Below are positions 13,499-19,747 of a DNA stretch of 19,747 nucleotides, in pieces. The stretch is from Candidatus Rokuibacteriota bacterium (lineage in GTDB: Bacteria; Methylomirabilota; Methylomirabilia; Rokubacteriales; CSP1-6), in assembly GCA_003221595.1 (NCBI GenBank), contig QHSM01000328.1, positions 1-19,747 on the forward strand, read 5' to 3'. Both the position numbers and the translations under genes were made by a program. The notes beneath the pieces were generated by a model. The model did not search any database. It had not been told where the DNA came from and saw nothing but the letters and a program-made list of their open reading frames with translations. How positions within the stretch are numbered: position 1 is the stretch's first letter; each line of letters starts with the position of its first letter.

Positions 13499-14473
13499 GT
13501 GACGACCTCGCGGGGCGTCTTCGTCTTCTCGCTCGTGCTGGCGCTGCTGGCCGGCTCCCGCTCCAGCGAGGCGCAGCCGCCGGAGCGGAGCGCCCGCATC
13601 GGCCTGCTGGCGCCGGCCTCTCGTAGCGAGGATGTCGAGGGCTTTCTGGCCGGCATGCGCGATCTCGGCTACATCGAGGGCCGCAACCTGGTCCTCGAGT
13701 ACCGGGCGGCCGGAGGGAAGATCGAGCGTCTCGATGATCTGCTGGCGGAGCTGATCCGGCTCAAGGTCGACGTCATCGTCACCGGCGGAACACCCGCGGC
13801 GCTCGCCGCCAAGCGGGCGCGCACGACGATCCCCGTGGTCATCGGCGCGATGGGCGATCCCGTGGAAAGCGGCGTCGTGGCCAGCCTCGCCCGACCGGGC
13901 GGAAACATCACCGGGCTCTCCCTGGTGATCAGCGAGGGGTTCGCCGGGAAATACCTCGAGCTGCTCAGGGAGGCCGTTCCGAAGGCGTCGCGCGTCGCGA
14001 TCCTCGGGCGGCCGTCGGCGAACAGCCCGGTTCAGGCCATGGAGCGCGCCGCCCGATCGTTCGACATCCGCCTGCAGCTCGTCGAGGTCGATCAGCCGGA
14101 CCGGCTCGAGGGCGCCTTCGCGGCGATGGCGGCCCAGCAAGCCGCGGCCCTCATCGTCACGCCCAGCCCGCTCAACCTGGCCCACCGGGACCGGATCGTG
14201 AGCCTCGCGGCGAAGCACCGGCTCCCCGCCATGTACGGCCTCACGGCGTTCGTCGAGGCGGGCGGCTTGATGGCCTACGGAGCGAGCCTCCGGGAGCTGT
14301 ACCGGCGGGCCGCGACCTACGTCGACAAGATCCTGAAGGGCGCGAAGCCGGCGGAGCTACCGGTCGAGCAGGCTACCAAGTTCGAGCTCGTCATCAACCT
14401 GAATACGGCTCGCGCCCTGGGCCTCGCGATCCCGCCCGCGCTTCGGCTGCGCGCGGACCGGGTCATCGAGTGA
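13499..14473 (+). CDS. ABC-type substrate-binding protein (TrpX/YtfQ-like, PF04392-type family)
   Basis: This 324-residue exported binding protein belongs to the family of ABC substrate-binding proteins often found as orphans in soil bacteria. A signal peptide covers about residues 1-25 (GVFVFSLVLALLAG, with SEA before QPP as the likely cleavage region). The family pattern follows: RIGLLAPAS, FLAGMRDLGYIEGRNLVLEY, DVIVTGGTPAALAAK, ARPGGNITGLSL and AYGASLRELYRRAATYVDKI. The start is GTG 13499 with a weak ribosome site, 13 nt after the selenoprotein candidate, so it is probably the third gene of that operon. No permease or ATPase gene is nearby. The ligand is unknown. Its 3' end overlaps the convergent YdhR-like gene by 11 bp. 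Confidence 0.9.
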   Translation: MTTSRGVFVFSLVLALLAGSRSSEAQPPERSARIGLLAPASRSEDVEGFLAGMRDLGYIEGRNLVLEYRAAGGKIERLDDLLAELIRLKVDVIVTGGTPAALAAKRARTTIPVVIGAMGDPVESGVVASLARPGGNITGLSLVISEGFAGKYLELLREAVPKASRVAILGRPSANSPVQAMERAARSFDIRLQLVEVDQPDRLEGAFAAMAAQQAAALIVTPSPLNLAHRDRIVSLAAKHRLPAMYGLTAFVEAGGLMAYGASLRELYRRAATYVDKILKGAKPAELPVEQATKFELVINLNTARALGLAIPPALRLRADRVIE

Positions 14474-14792
14474 CGACCGGCTCCTCGAAGAGCTCGACGG
14501 TACCCCGGGCGTTGTCGGTCAGCGCGAACACCTCGTAGAAGTCGATCTGCGGGTGCATCCCGTACCGCTCGACGATCCCGTCGAGCCACGGTCCACTGTA
14601 GAACGCCTTCGCGTCCGCCAGCGTCCGCCACTGGTAAACGCCCCCGGCCCAGCCGCTCTCGCTCCAGATGAAGTGCTTGCTGATCAAGCCCTTCGCCTGC
14701 TGGAATCCGGGCGCGATCTTGTGAAAGTGCTCCCGGCAGGCATCGTGGTCGATGTGCGGCGGCAGCTTGTAGCGCACGGTTGCCGTGATCAT
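14463..14792 (-). CDS. YdhR-like small monooxygenase-family protein
   Basis: This 109-residue dimeric alpha-beta barrel-type protein begins MITATVRYKL and matches the YdhR family of small putative monooxygenases. GLISKHFIWSE, GGVYQWRTLADAKAFYSGPW and VERYGMHPQIDFYEV are the characteristic segments. The ATG at 14792 is preceded by GGGAGGAG and is chosen over a longer frame that overlaps the lipoprotein. It is the last gene of the minus-strand operon (22 nt after the lipoprotein), near two LLM flavin oxidoreductases, which fits an accessory role in oxidation. The family is assigned by sequence pattern, and actual monooxygenase activity is not established. Confidence 0.85.
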   Translation of the reverse strand: MITATVRYKLPPHIDHDACREHFHKIAPGFQQAKGLISKHFIWSESGWAGGVYQWRTLADAKAFYSGPWLDGIVERYGMHPQIDFYEVFALTDNARGTVELFEEPVVTR

Positions 14793-14814
14793 GTGCTCCT
14801 CCCGTGACTCGGCG

Positions 14815-15234
14815 TCACTCGCGCACCGTGACCTTGTAGGAGACGACCCGCGCGGGCGCCGCGTCGGCTTCCCAGAGCCGGCGGTACTCCAGGCGAAGCG
14901 TGCCCTCGCCCGCTTGCGTCGGCGCAAACCGCCAGGTCTCGGTGCCGCCGGCCCCCGCGTCGCCGGCGCCCTTCTCGTAGGTCGGGGCCCCTTCGGGCTC
15001 CAGGACGGCCGTCGACTGTTGCGCCAGCGACCAGCGGTAGCCGGTAGTCGGATTGCTCGGCAGGCGCACCACCAGCTGCTGATTGCGGGCGAGCGCCACG
15101 CTGCTGCCGGAATTCGCGTCGGTGACGCTCAGGGGCGCCGGCGGCGGAGCTTTCTTGGTGCAGGCGCCGAGGGGCAGCACCGCGACCGTCACGGCAATCA
15201 GGAGCCGCGCCCAACGTCCAAGATCGTGGCTCAC
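14815..15234 (-). CDS. Chagasin-like (inhibitor I42 family) putative lipoprotein
   Basis: This 139-residue protein has an N-terminal hydrophobic segment and a lipobox LGAC with Cys25 as the acylated residue, so it is probably a membrane-anchored periplasmic lipoprotein. The mature part shows the three conserved loops of the chagasin/I42 cysteine-protease inhibitor fold: NPTTGYRW (61-68), the GGTETWRF region (96-103) and LRLEYRRLWE (112-121). In known inhibitors these loops fill the protease cleft. The start is GTG 15234 with GAGAGG 6 nt before it. It lies between the LLM pair and the YdhR-like gene with gaps of 10 and 22 nt, an unexpected neighbour for a catabolic operon. Its target may be a self or foreign papain-type protease, or the fold may serve another role. 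Confidence 0.85.
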   Translation of the reverse strand: MSHDLGRWARLLIAVTVAVLPLGACTKKAPPPAPLSVTDANSGSSVALARNQQLVVRLPSNPTTGYRWSLAQQSTAVLEPEGAPTYEKGAGDAGAGGTETWRFAPTQAGEGTLRLEYRRLWEADAAPARVVSYKVTVRE

Positions 15235-15244
15235 GTTCGACCTC

Positions 15245-16303
15245 TCACCCCTGGAGCTTCGGCATGACGCGGCTGGCGAAGAGCTCGAGCGTGCGCGACG
15301 CCTCCGCGTGGCCGATTCCGCCGAAATTGATCTGTATCGAGGGCTCGAATTCCCCGAAGACCTCCCGGTGGTACCGGAGCTGCTCGACGACTTCCTCGGG
15401 CGTGCCGATCAGCGCCTGGCGGTCGCGCAGCATCGACTCGATGGTCGTCCGGGCGATCGACTCCACCATCTTGCCGTAGCTCGCGTACTGGGTCGCCTCG
15501 TGGCTCGCCCACGAGCCGACGGCCTCGCCGAAGACCTCGATGTACCGCTCGACCCGCGGGCGCGCGCCCTCGATCGCCTCGCGATGCGTCTCGGCGATGT
15601 AGCAATGCAGCGAGCTCTGGACCTGCTCGGCGCCCGGCGCGTGGCCGGCCTCGCGCCACGCCTCGCGGTAGGCGCGAACCATGTCGCGCACCTTGGCCAT
15701 GCTGCCGGCGTAGGGCACGACCATCACGTTGTAGCCCCGGCGGCCCGCCCAGACGAACGACTCCACCGAGGCCACCGAGGCGACCCAGATGGGCGGATGC
15801 GGCTTCTGCACGGGACGCGGCTTCAGGTGGACGTCGCGGAACTGATGAAACTTGCCCGCGTAGGACACGCGCTCCTCGGTCCAGAGCCGGGTGACGATGT
15901 CGATGCCTTCCTCGAAGCGGGCGCGGCTCTCGTCCATGGACACGCCGAACACCTCGAACTCTCTCGGGATGAAGGCGCGGCCGAAGCCGACGTCGAGCCG
16001 GCCGTTGCTGAGGTTGTCGAGGAGCGCCAGCTCGGCGGCCAGCTTGACCGGGTGGTTGAAGGCGGGGATGACCGCGCCGGTGATCGGCCGGATCCGCGTG
16101 GTGCGGGCGGCCACCGCCGACAGAAACACGATCGGATTGGGCGAGTGGCCGCCGTAGTCGAAGAAGTAATGCTCGACGGTCTTGACGGAATTGAAGCCGA
16201 GCTGGTCGGCGCGCTCGGCCAGGCGGAGACACTGGGCGAAGTACTCCGCCGTCGAGTAGTCGCTCGGCCGGAACGACGGAAAGAAGTTGAGGCCGAACTT
16301 CAT
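15245..16303 (-). CDS. LLM-class flavin-dependent oxidoreductase (first of tandem pair)
   Basis: This 352-residue bacterial-luciferase-like TIM barrel probably uses FMN or F420 for oxidation or monooxygenation. Family segments are ADQLGFNSVKTVEHYFFDYG, TRIRPITGAVIPAFNHPVKL, LLDNLSNGRLDVGFGRAF and PRPVQKPHPPIWVA. The length is normal. The ATG at 16303 overlaps the stop of the neighbouring LLM gene (ATGA), and the family N-terminus MKFGLNFFPSF begins there, so I reject the longer frame. The partner encoded immediately upstream is a related paralogue, suggesting duplication or two components of one pathway. FMN versus F420 use cannot be decided from sequence alone here. Confidence 0.92.
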   Translation of the reverse strand: MKFGLNFFPSFRPSDYSTAEYFAQCLRLAERADQLGFNSVKTVEHYFFDYGGHSPNPIVFLSAVAARTTRIRPITGAVIPAFNHPVKLAAELALLDNLSNGRLDVGFGRAFIPREFEVFGVSMDESRARFEEGIDIVTRLWTEERVSYAGKFHQFRDVHLKPRPVQKPHPPIWVASVASVESFVWAGRRGYNVMVVPYAGSMAKVRDMVRAYREAWREAGHAPGAEQVQSSLHCYIAETHREAIEGARPRVERYIEVFGEAVGSWASHEATQYASYGKMVESIARTTIESMLRDRQALIGTPEEVVEQLRYHREVFGEFEPSIQINFGGIGHAEASRTLELFASRVMPKLQG

Positions 16304-17385
16304 CGCCGGGCCGCGGCCGGCTCCGTCCGCTCGGCGAAGTGCGGCATCACTTCCTTGGCGAAGCGCTCCATGGCCCGCAGGGTGTCCCGGTGAGGGAGCT
16401 CGCCGAAGTTGAAGTAGAGGATGACCTCGGAGATACCGCCCTCCTCGCACCGCTTCAGCACCTCGATGCAGTGCTCGACGTCGCCGGTCACGATGCTCCG
16501 GTCACTCACCTGGTCCGGCGTCATCGCCCGGAGCCGCTCGACGATGTCCACGAAGTAGGCGATGTGGGGCGGCGCCGTGCGTCGATCGCTCGGAAAGACC
16601 GGCAGGATGCTGTGCAGGTAGTGGAGCAGGCGCTCACGCGCGCGGTCGGCCTCGTCCCGGCTGTGGGCGACCGACACGAAATAGCTGCACATGACCTTCG
16701 GGTCCGGGTGGCCGGCCTCGCGGGCCATGCGCTTGCTCTCGCGGGCCGCCTCCTGGACCGAGCCGAACAGCATGGCGGCGGCGAACGGCGCGAAGATCGT
16801 GTTGACGCGAAGCCGCGCCGCCAGCTCGATCGACGGCTTCGAGAAGCACGCCACGTACACCTCGGGGTGCGGCTGCTGCACCGGCCGGGGGACGATCGTG
16901 AGCGGCTCCGGCGTCGAGTAGTACCGGCCGTGGAACTCGAACGGCGACTGCCGCCACGCCGCCATCATGTACGCCATCTGCTCGTCGAAGACGGCGCGGC
17001 TGTCCGCGAAGGACGCGCCGAACGGCGTGTACTCGCCCTGGTCGTAGCCGCGGCCGGCCGAGAACACGGCGCGGCCCTCGCTCAGGAGGTCGAGCAGGTT
17101 GAACTCTTCCACCATCCGCAGCGGGTGATTGATGGGCAGCACCACCGTGGCCGGGCCGAGCTTGAGCCGCTTCGTGCGGACGGCGACGTGGGCCAGGAAC
17201 ATGGTGGGCGAGGGCAGCACGCCGAAGCGGCCGAAGTGGTGCTCGGGAACCCAGGCGCTGTGATAGCCCATCGCCTCGGCCTCGACGCATTCCTCGACCA
17301 CGTCCAGGAGAAACTGATTGGGATCGCGCCGATCCGGACCGTACGCCTGCGGATTGTCGGTCAGCGTGAAGTAGCCGAACTTCAT
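16300..17385 (-). CDS. LLM-class flavin-dependent oxidoreductase (second of tandem pair)
   Basis: This 361-residue luciferase-family TIM barrel starts MKFGYFTLTDNPQ. Characteristic segments are AMGYHSAWVPEHHFGRFG, KRLKLGPATVVLPINHPLRM, LLSEGRAVFSAGRGYDQGEY and the C-terminal GDVEHCIEVLKRCEEGGISE. The order and spacing match other LLM oxidoreductases. It lies 6 nt after the VOC gene stop and is coupled (ATGA) to the next LLM gene, so these form one unit. The N-terminal MKFG and the shared HPxRP-type motifs make it a paralogue of its neighbour, but they are clearly diverged. It may catalyse a monooxygenation or ring-cleavage-related step. The substrate is unknown. Confidence 0.93.
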   Translation of the reverse strand: MKFGYFTLTDNPQAYGPDRRDPNQFLLDVVEECVEAEAMGYHSAWVPEHHFGRFGVLPSPTMFLAHVAVRTKRLKLGPATVVLPINHPLRMVEEFNLLDLLSEGRAVFSAGRGYDQGEYTPFGASFADSRAVFDEQMAYMMAAWRQSPFEFHGRYYSTPEPLTIVPRPVQQPHPEVYVACFSKPSIELAARLRVNTIFAPFAAAMLFGSVQEAARESKRMAREAGHPDPKVMCSYFVSVAHSRDEADRARERLLHYLHSILPVFPSDRRTAPPHIAYFVDIVERLRAMTPDQVSDRSIVTGDVEHCIEVLKRCEEGGISEVILYFNFGELPHRDTLRAMERFAKEVMPHFAERTEPAAARR

Positions 17386-17391
17386 CGAAGG

Positions 17392-18612
17392 CTAGCCGAG
17401 CGGTCCTTGATAGACCTGGTCGACGTACGTGTCGGAGAGCGGCTCCAGTGTTTCCGGCCAGACCGCCGGCACCGCACGCCGCTCCGCGGCGGGCCGCACC
17501 TTGCCGTCCCAGCCGAGCTGCTCCATGTAGTAGTAGAGCTGGATGCAGTGGCCGTCCGGGTCCAGCGCGAACGCCGAGTAATCGATGCCCGGGTAGAGCT
17601 CGGGCGGGATCGAGTCGACGAACGTTACCCCGCGGGATTTCAGGTAGGTGACGGCCTCGCGCAGCTGCGCATAGCTCCCGACCTCGACGCCGAACGACAT
17701 GCAGGTCGTGTGCTCGGACAGGCCGAGCGTGCGCCGGAGCTCCCGCGGGAAGAGCCCCACGCTGTGATGCTCGGCGCCGGCGCGCAGGAACACGCAGCGT
17801 GCGCCGCGATAGACGGTCTCCTCGCTCTTCACGAAGCCGAGGTGCCCGACGTAGAACGCCTCCGCGCGCGCCACGTCGGCGACGAACAGCCCCACCGGGC
17901 CGATCTTGGTGATCTTGAACGGACGCGGCAGCAGCACGCCTTCCACCTCGTAGGACTCGGTCGAGGCTTCCCGCGTGCGGTTGCCCGCGAAGACGTCGAT
18001 GCCCTTCTCGAGCGCCTCCGCCACCTCGGCGATCTCGGACACCTGCGGCAGCGACGGCTTCTCGCGGAAGCCGCGGTAGTACATCTCGGTCGGCTTGCTC
18101 AGCTGGTTCCAGCCGATCTGCTCGATGCCGTAGTAGAGCTCGATGGTGTGGCCGTCGGGGTCGTACACGTACACGTGCCAGTTGCTGCCGGGCATGTCGC
18201 GGCCCACGCGCTGGATGGGGATGCCGTGCTCCTGGAAGTAGGTGTGGGCGTCCATGATCTCCTTGAGGCTTCCGCACTGCCAGGTGATCTGGTTCACCGT
18301 GACCTCGGGCGCGAATTTCCGATCGGGCCGGTGGTCGAGCACGCGCTTGTTGAAGAGCACGAACGCGTGGTGATCCGTCCCATAGCGCATGAAATAGCCG
18401 CGCGTGTCGCCGAGGCCGCCGCCCTTGGGCGCCCACGGCATCTTCCCGAAGTCCAGGACGTCGGAGTGCCGGAACCCGAGGAGCCGCTCGTAGAAGTCGA
18501 GCCCCTCGGTCATCTGGACCGCGTTGAAGCCGAAATGGCCCAGCCGCCGGATCTTGAAGGGCCGCGGCAGGAGAACGCCACCGACGCTGTAGCGAGTGGA
18601 GTTGGATGTCAT
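17392..18612 (-). CDS. Two-domain extradiol-dioxygenase-like VOC protein
   Basis: This 406-residue protein has two VOC domains, as in type I extradiol ring-cleavage dioxygenases. The N-terminal half resembles the catalytic domain of BphC-type enzymes. His26 (LGHFGFN) and Glu158 (DGHTIELYYG) occupy two metal-ligand positions. The position expected for the second His appears to be Gln108 (VNQITW). His81/His82 also lie near the site. The C-terminal half has PVGLFV, TTCMSF and CIQLYYY at the three ligand positions, so it looks inactive. Both halves share VLLPRPFKI, which indicates an internal duplication. The start ATG 18612 follows GAGGAGGG. I reject a longer frame that would overlap DoxX. Its neighbours (LLM pair, DoxX) fit oxidative catabolism. 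Dioxygenase activity is possible but not assured. Confidence 0.85.
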   Translation of the reverse strand: MTSNSTRYSVGGVLLPRPFKIRRLGHFGFNAVQMTEGLDFYERLLGFRHSDVLDFGKMPWAPKGGGLGDTRGYFMRYGTDHHAFVLFNKRVLDHRPDRKFAPEVTVNQITWQCGSLKEIMDAHTYFQEHGIPIQRVGRDMPGSNWHVYVYDPDGHTIELYYGIEQIGWNQLSKPTEMYYRGFREKPSLPQVSEIAEVAEALEKGIDVFAGNRTREASTESYEVEGVLLPRPFKITKIGPVGLFVADVARAEAFYVGHLGFVKSEETVYRGARCVFLRAGAEHHSVGLFPRELRRTLGLSEHTTCMSFGVEVGSYAQLREAVTYLKSRGVTFVDSIPPELYPGIDYSAFALDPDGHCIQLYYYMEQLGWDGKVRPAAERRAVPAVWPETLEPLSDTYVDQVYQGPLG

Positions 18613-18647
18613 CGTTCGCTCCCTCCTCGAATTGGTGAAGGCGGGGC

Positions 18648-19076
18648 TCAGCCCGCGCCCTTCTCGATTCCGGTGGCCCGGTCCACCGACGGCGCGCCCG
18701 GGCCCATCAGCACGACCGCCAGGGCCAGCACGCCGAGGGTGAACACTAACTCGAAGCCATTCTTGCTGATGAAGAAGCCGTTGACCAGGTGCACCTTGAG
18801 CAGCGCGACCGCCATGTCGATGACGAGCCCCGCCGCCCAGAAGCGGGTCAGGAACCCGAAGAAGATGCAGATGCCGCCCACGAACTCGGTGATGGCCACG
18901 ACCCAGGCCAGGGGGACGTGCGGCTCGATGCCGGACTTCGCGAGGATGCCGGCGAAGCCCGCGATCCCTCCGGCCCCGAGGAGCTTCTGCGATCCGTGCA
19001 TCACGAAGACAAAGCCGAGGAGGAGACGCAAGACCAGCACGGCCAACCGCTGCAACCCCTCGAGCCGCTGTGGCAC
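18648..19076 (-). CDS. DoxX-family membrane protein
   Basis: This 142-residue integral membrane protein has about four helices. It begins with LQRLAVLVLRLLLGFVFVMHG, followed by the family's GSQKLLG motif, then AWVVAITEFVGGICIFFGFL and later helices. The DoxX family includes subunits of quinol or thiosulfate oxidoreductases and many uncharacterised membrane proteins that often sit next to catabolic oxygenases. The start is uncertain. GTG 19076 has GAGGG 5 nt before it and is chosen. GTG 19103 and a longer frame from 19187 add a non-family Arg-rich leader. It is first in the minus-strand operon, 35 nt upstream of the VOC gene. Confidence 0.85.
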   Translation of the reverse strand: MPQRLEGLQRLAVLVLRLLLGFVFVMHGSQKLLGAGGIAGFAGILAKSGIEPHVPLAWVVAITEFVGGICIFFGFLTRFWAAGLVIDMAVALLKVHLVNGFFISKNGFELVFTLGVLALAVVLMGPGAPSVDRATGIEKGAG

Positions 19077-19212
19077 GGGTGCCCTCGCTTTCCATCGGGC
19101 CACTCGGGCCCGAGCTCTGGGTGCGTGCGATGCTCGACGATGCCCCGGACGGGCCTGAGGATGCCTGCGTCGGGGCCCTCGCCGCAACGGTAATCTGGGC
19201 GATCATAAAGCC

Positions 19213-19747
19213 GTGGAAGGCAAACGCCGCATTGCCGCCGTCCTGGGCGTCGCGCTCTCGTTCGGCGGGGCCGCGTTCTCCGCCGACGAGGTCGAGGTCG
19301 AGCTCGTCGGATTCCTGAGTAACCTGCCGGAAGAAGGGGTGCGGCTGCCGCCGGCCGGCGTGACGACGGCGCGGCTCGAAGTTCCGAACGAGCAGGGAGG
19401 CTCCCGGATCGCGTTCACGGTCGAATTCACGCCGCGCACGGAGTTCGCCCGGGACGCCGGTCGCCTCCGCAACGACCAGCTCGTCGTGCTCGAGGGCGTG
19501 CTGGGGCCGGGCCGGCTCTGGGTACGCCGTATCCACGAGGTCGACATCGCCGAGTACGGCGGTCGCATCGGGCTGCGCGACGGTCCCCTGGACTTGCCAG
19601 TGGTCGCCGACCGCCTGGTCGAGATCTTCCTCGACGGCGCCTCGACGCTGCCCGTGACGTTCCTCCTGACACCCAAGACGACCTCACGGCAGTCGAAGCT
19701 CGGCGATGGCCAGCCGGTAACGATCGCGGTCGTGAGCGGCCGGCGCG
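19213..19747 (+). CDS. Unrecognised exported protein, truncated by the window end
   Basis: An open frame from GTG 19213 runs off the window with at least 178 codons and no stop. It begins VEGKRRIAAVLGVALSFGGA followed by AFSADEVEVEL, a convincing signal peptide with a likely AFSA cleavage site. The mature part is rich in Val, Leu, Asp and Glu with predicted beta strands (VELVGFLSNLP, RIAFTVEFTPR, LVEIFLDGAS). The GTG has only a weak AAAG before it. It is divergent from the DoxX operon, with about 136 nt between the two starts. I do not recognise the family, and the missing C-terminus prevents a better call. Confidence 0.6.
   Translation, partial: MEGKRRIAAVLGVALSFGGAAFSADEVEVELVGFLSNLPEEGVRLPPAGVTTARLEVPNEQGGSRIAFTVEFTPRTEFARDAGRLRNDQLVVLEGVLGPGRLWVRRIHEVDIAEYGGRIGLRDGPLDLPVVADRLVEIFLDGASTLPVTFLLTPKTTSRQSKLGDGQPVTIAVVSGRR

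Noticed and set aside
17618..17627. A second near-copy of the TetR palindrome half (CGAACGTTA)
   Set aside because: It lies inside the VOC coding sequence, matches only part of the 12-mer and has no promoter beside it.
16339..19158. Very long plus-strand open frame (939 codons) opposite the LLM/VOC/DoxX operon
   Set aside because: It has no family-like motif, and the opposite strand holds four well-recognised genes with ribosome sites and tight spacing. It is a GC-driven shadow.
19077..19212. Promoters in the divergent gap between DoxX and the last gene
   Set aside because: TAATCT at 19191 could be a -10, but no matching -35 lies at the right distance on either strand.
1..19747. CRISPR arrays, insertion sequences, tRNA or rRNA genes, prophage modules
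   Set aside because: I saw no regularly spaced direct repeats, no transposase or phage-like frames, and no tRNA or rRNA-like segments. The absence of these was judged by eye, not by a search program.

Overview
The window is dense, high-GC bacterial DNA with short intergenic gaps, many ATGA start/stop overlaps and frequent GTG starts. The gene content suggests an uncultured soil or groundwater bacterium: tripartite tricarboxylate (TTT) transporters, LLM-class flavin oxidoreductases, an amidohydrolase-2 protein, orphan substrate-binding proteins and a probable selenoprotein. A Rokubacteria/Methylomirabilota-like lineage is my best guess. This is inference; no rRNA or marker gene is present.

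Layout. (1) 32-2695, plus strand: a small VOC protein with a terminator-like hairpin behind it, then an XRE-cupin regulator translationally coupled to a PLP-dependent (aromatic-type) amino-acid decarboxylase. (2) 8433 down to 2681, minus strand: a five-gene transport operon made of a TctA-TctB fusion permease, an unrecognised P-loop NTPase, a TctC-like binding protein that appears to lack about 40 N-terminal residues, a separate TctB and a separate TctA. (3) 8454-10624, plus strand: a TetR regulator with a promoter and a perfect inverted repeat, coupled to an orphan PaaA/PaaC-like diiron protein, then a class II aldolase-family protein. (4) 11666 down to 10608, minus strand: an amidohydrolase. 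(5) 11697-14473, plus strand: a promoter, a D-2-hydroxyacid dehydrogenase, a carboxymuconolactone decarboxylase/AhpD-like protein interrupted by an in-frame TGA, and an ABC-type substrate-binding protein. (6) 19076 down to 14463, minus strand: a six-gene operon of DoxX, a two-domain dioxygenase-like VOC protein, two LLM flavin oxidoreductases, a chagasin-like lipoprotein and a YdhR-like monooxygenase. (7) 19213 to the window end, plus strand: the start of an unrecognised exported protein.

The most notable observation is at 12898-13485. The TGA at 13141-13143 sits where the second cysteine of the CxxC redox motif belongs, the reading frame stays open and family-like on both sides, and the TGA is followed by an 8-bp perfect stem with loop AGGCC, 19 nt downstream. 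That resembles a bacterial SECIS element and suggests a CxxU selenoprotein of the AhpD/CMD superfamily. No selenocysteine machinery gene lies in the window.

Together the genes read as uptake (TTT and ABC-type binding proteins) plus oxidative and CoA-type catabolism of organic acids or aromatics (diiron protein, LLM oxidoreductases, VOC protein, amidohydrolase, aldolase, 2-hydroxyacid dehydrogenase), with local regulators (XRE-cupin, TetR). No substrate can be named from the sequence. All three convergent gene pairs overlap at their 3' ends. No tRNA, rRNA, CRISPR array, insertion sequence or prophage gene was seen, and no gene-free stretch exceeds 300 bases.
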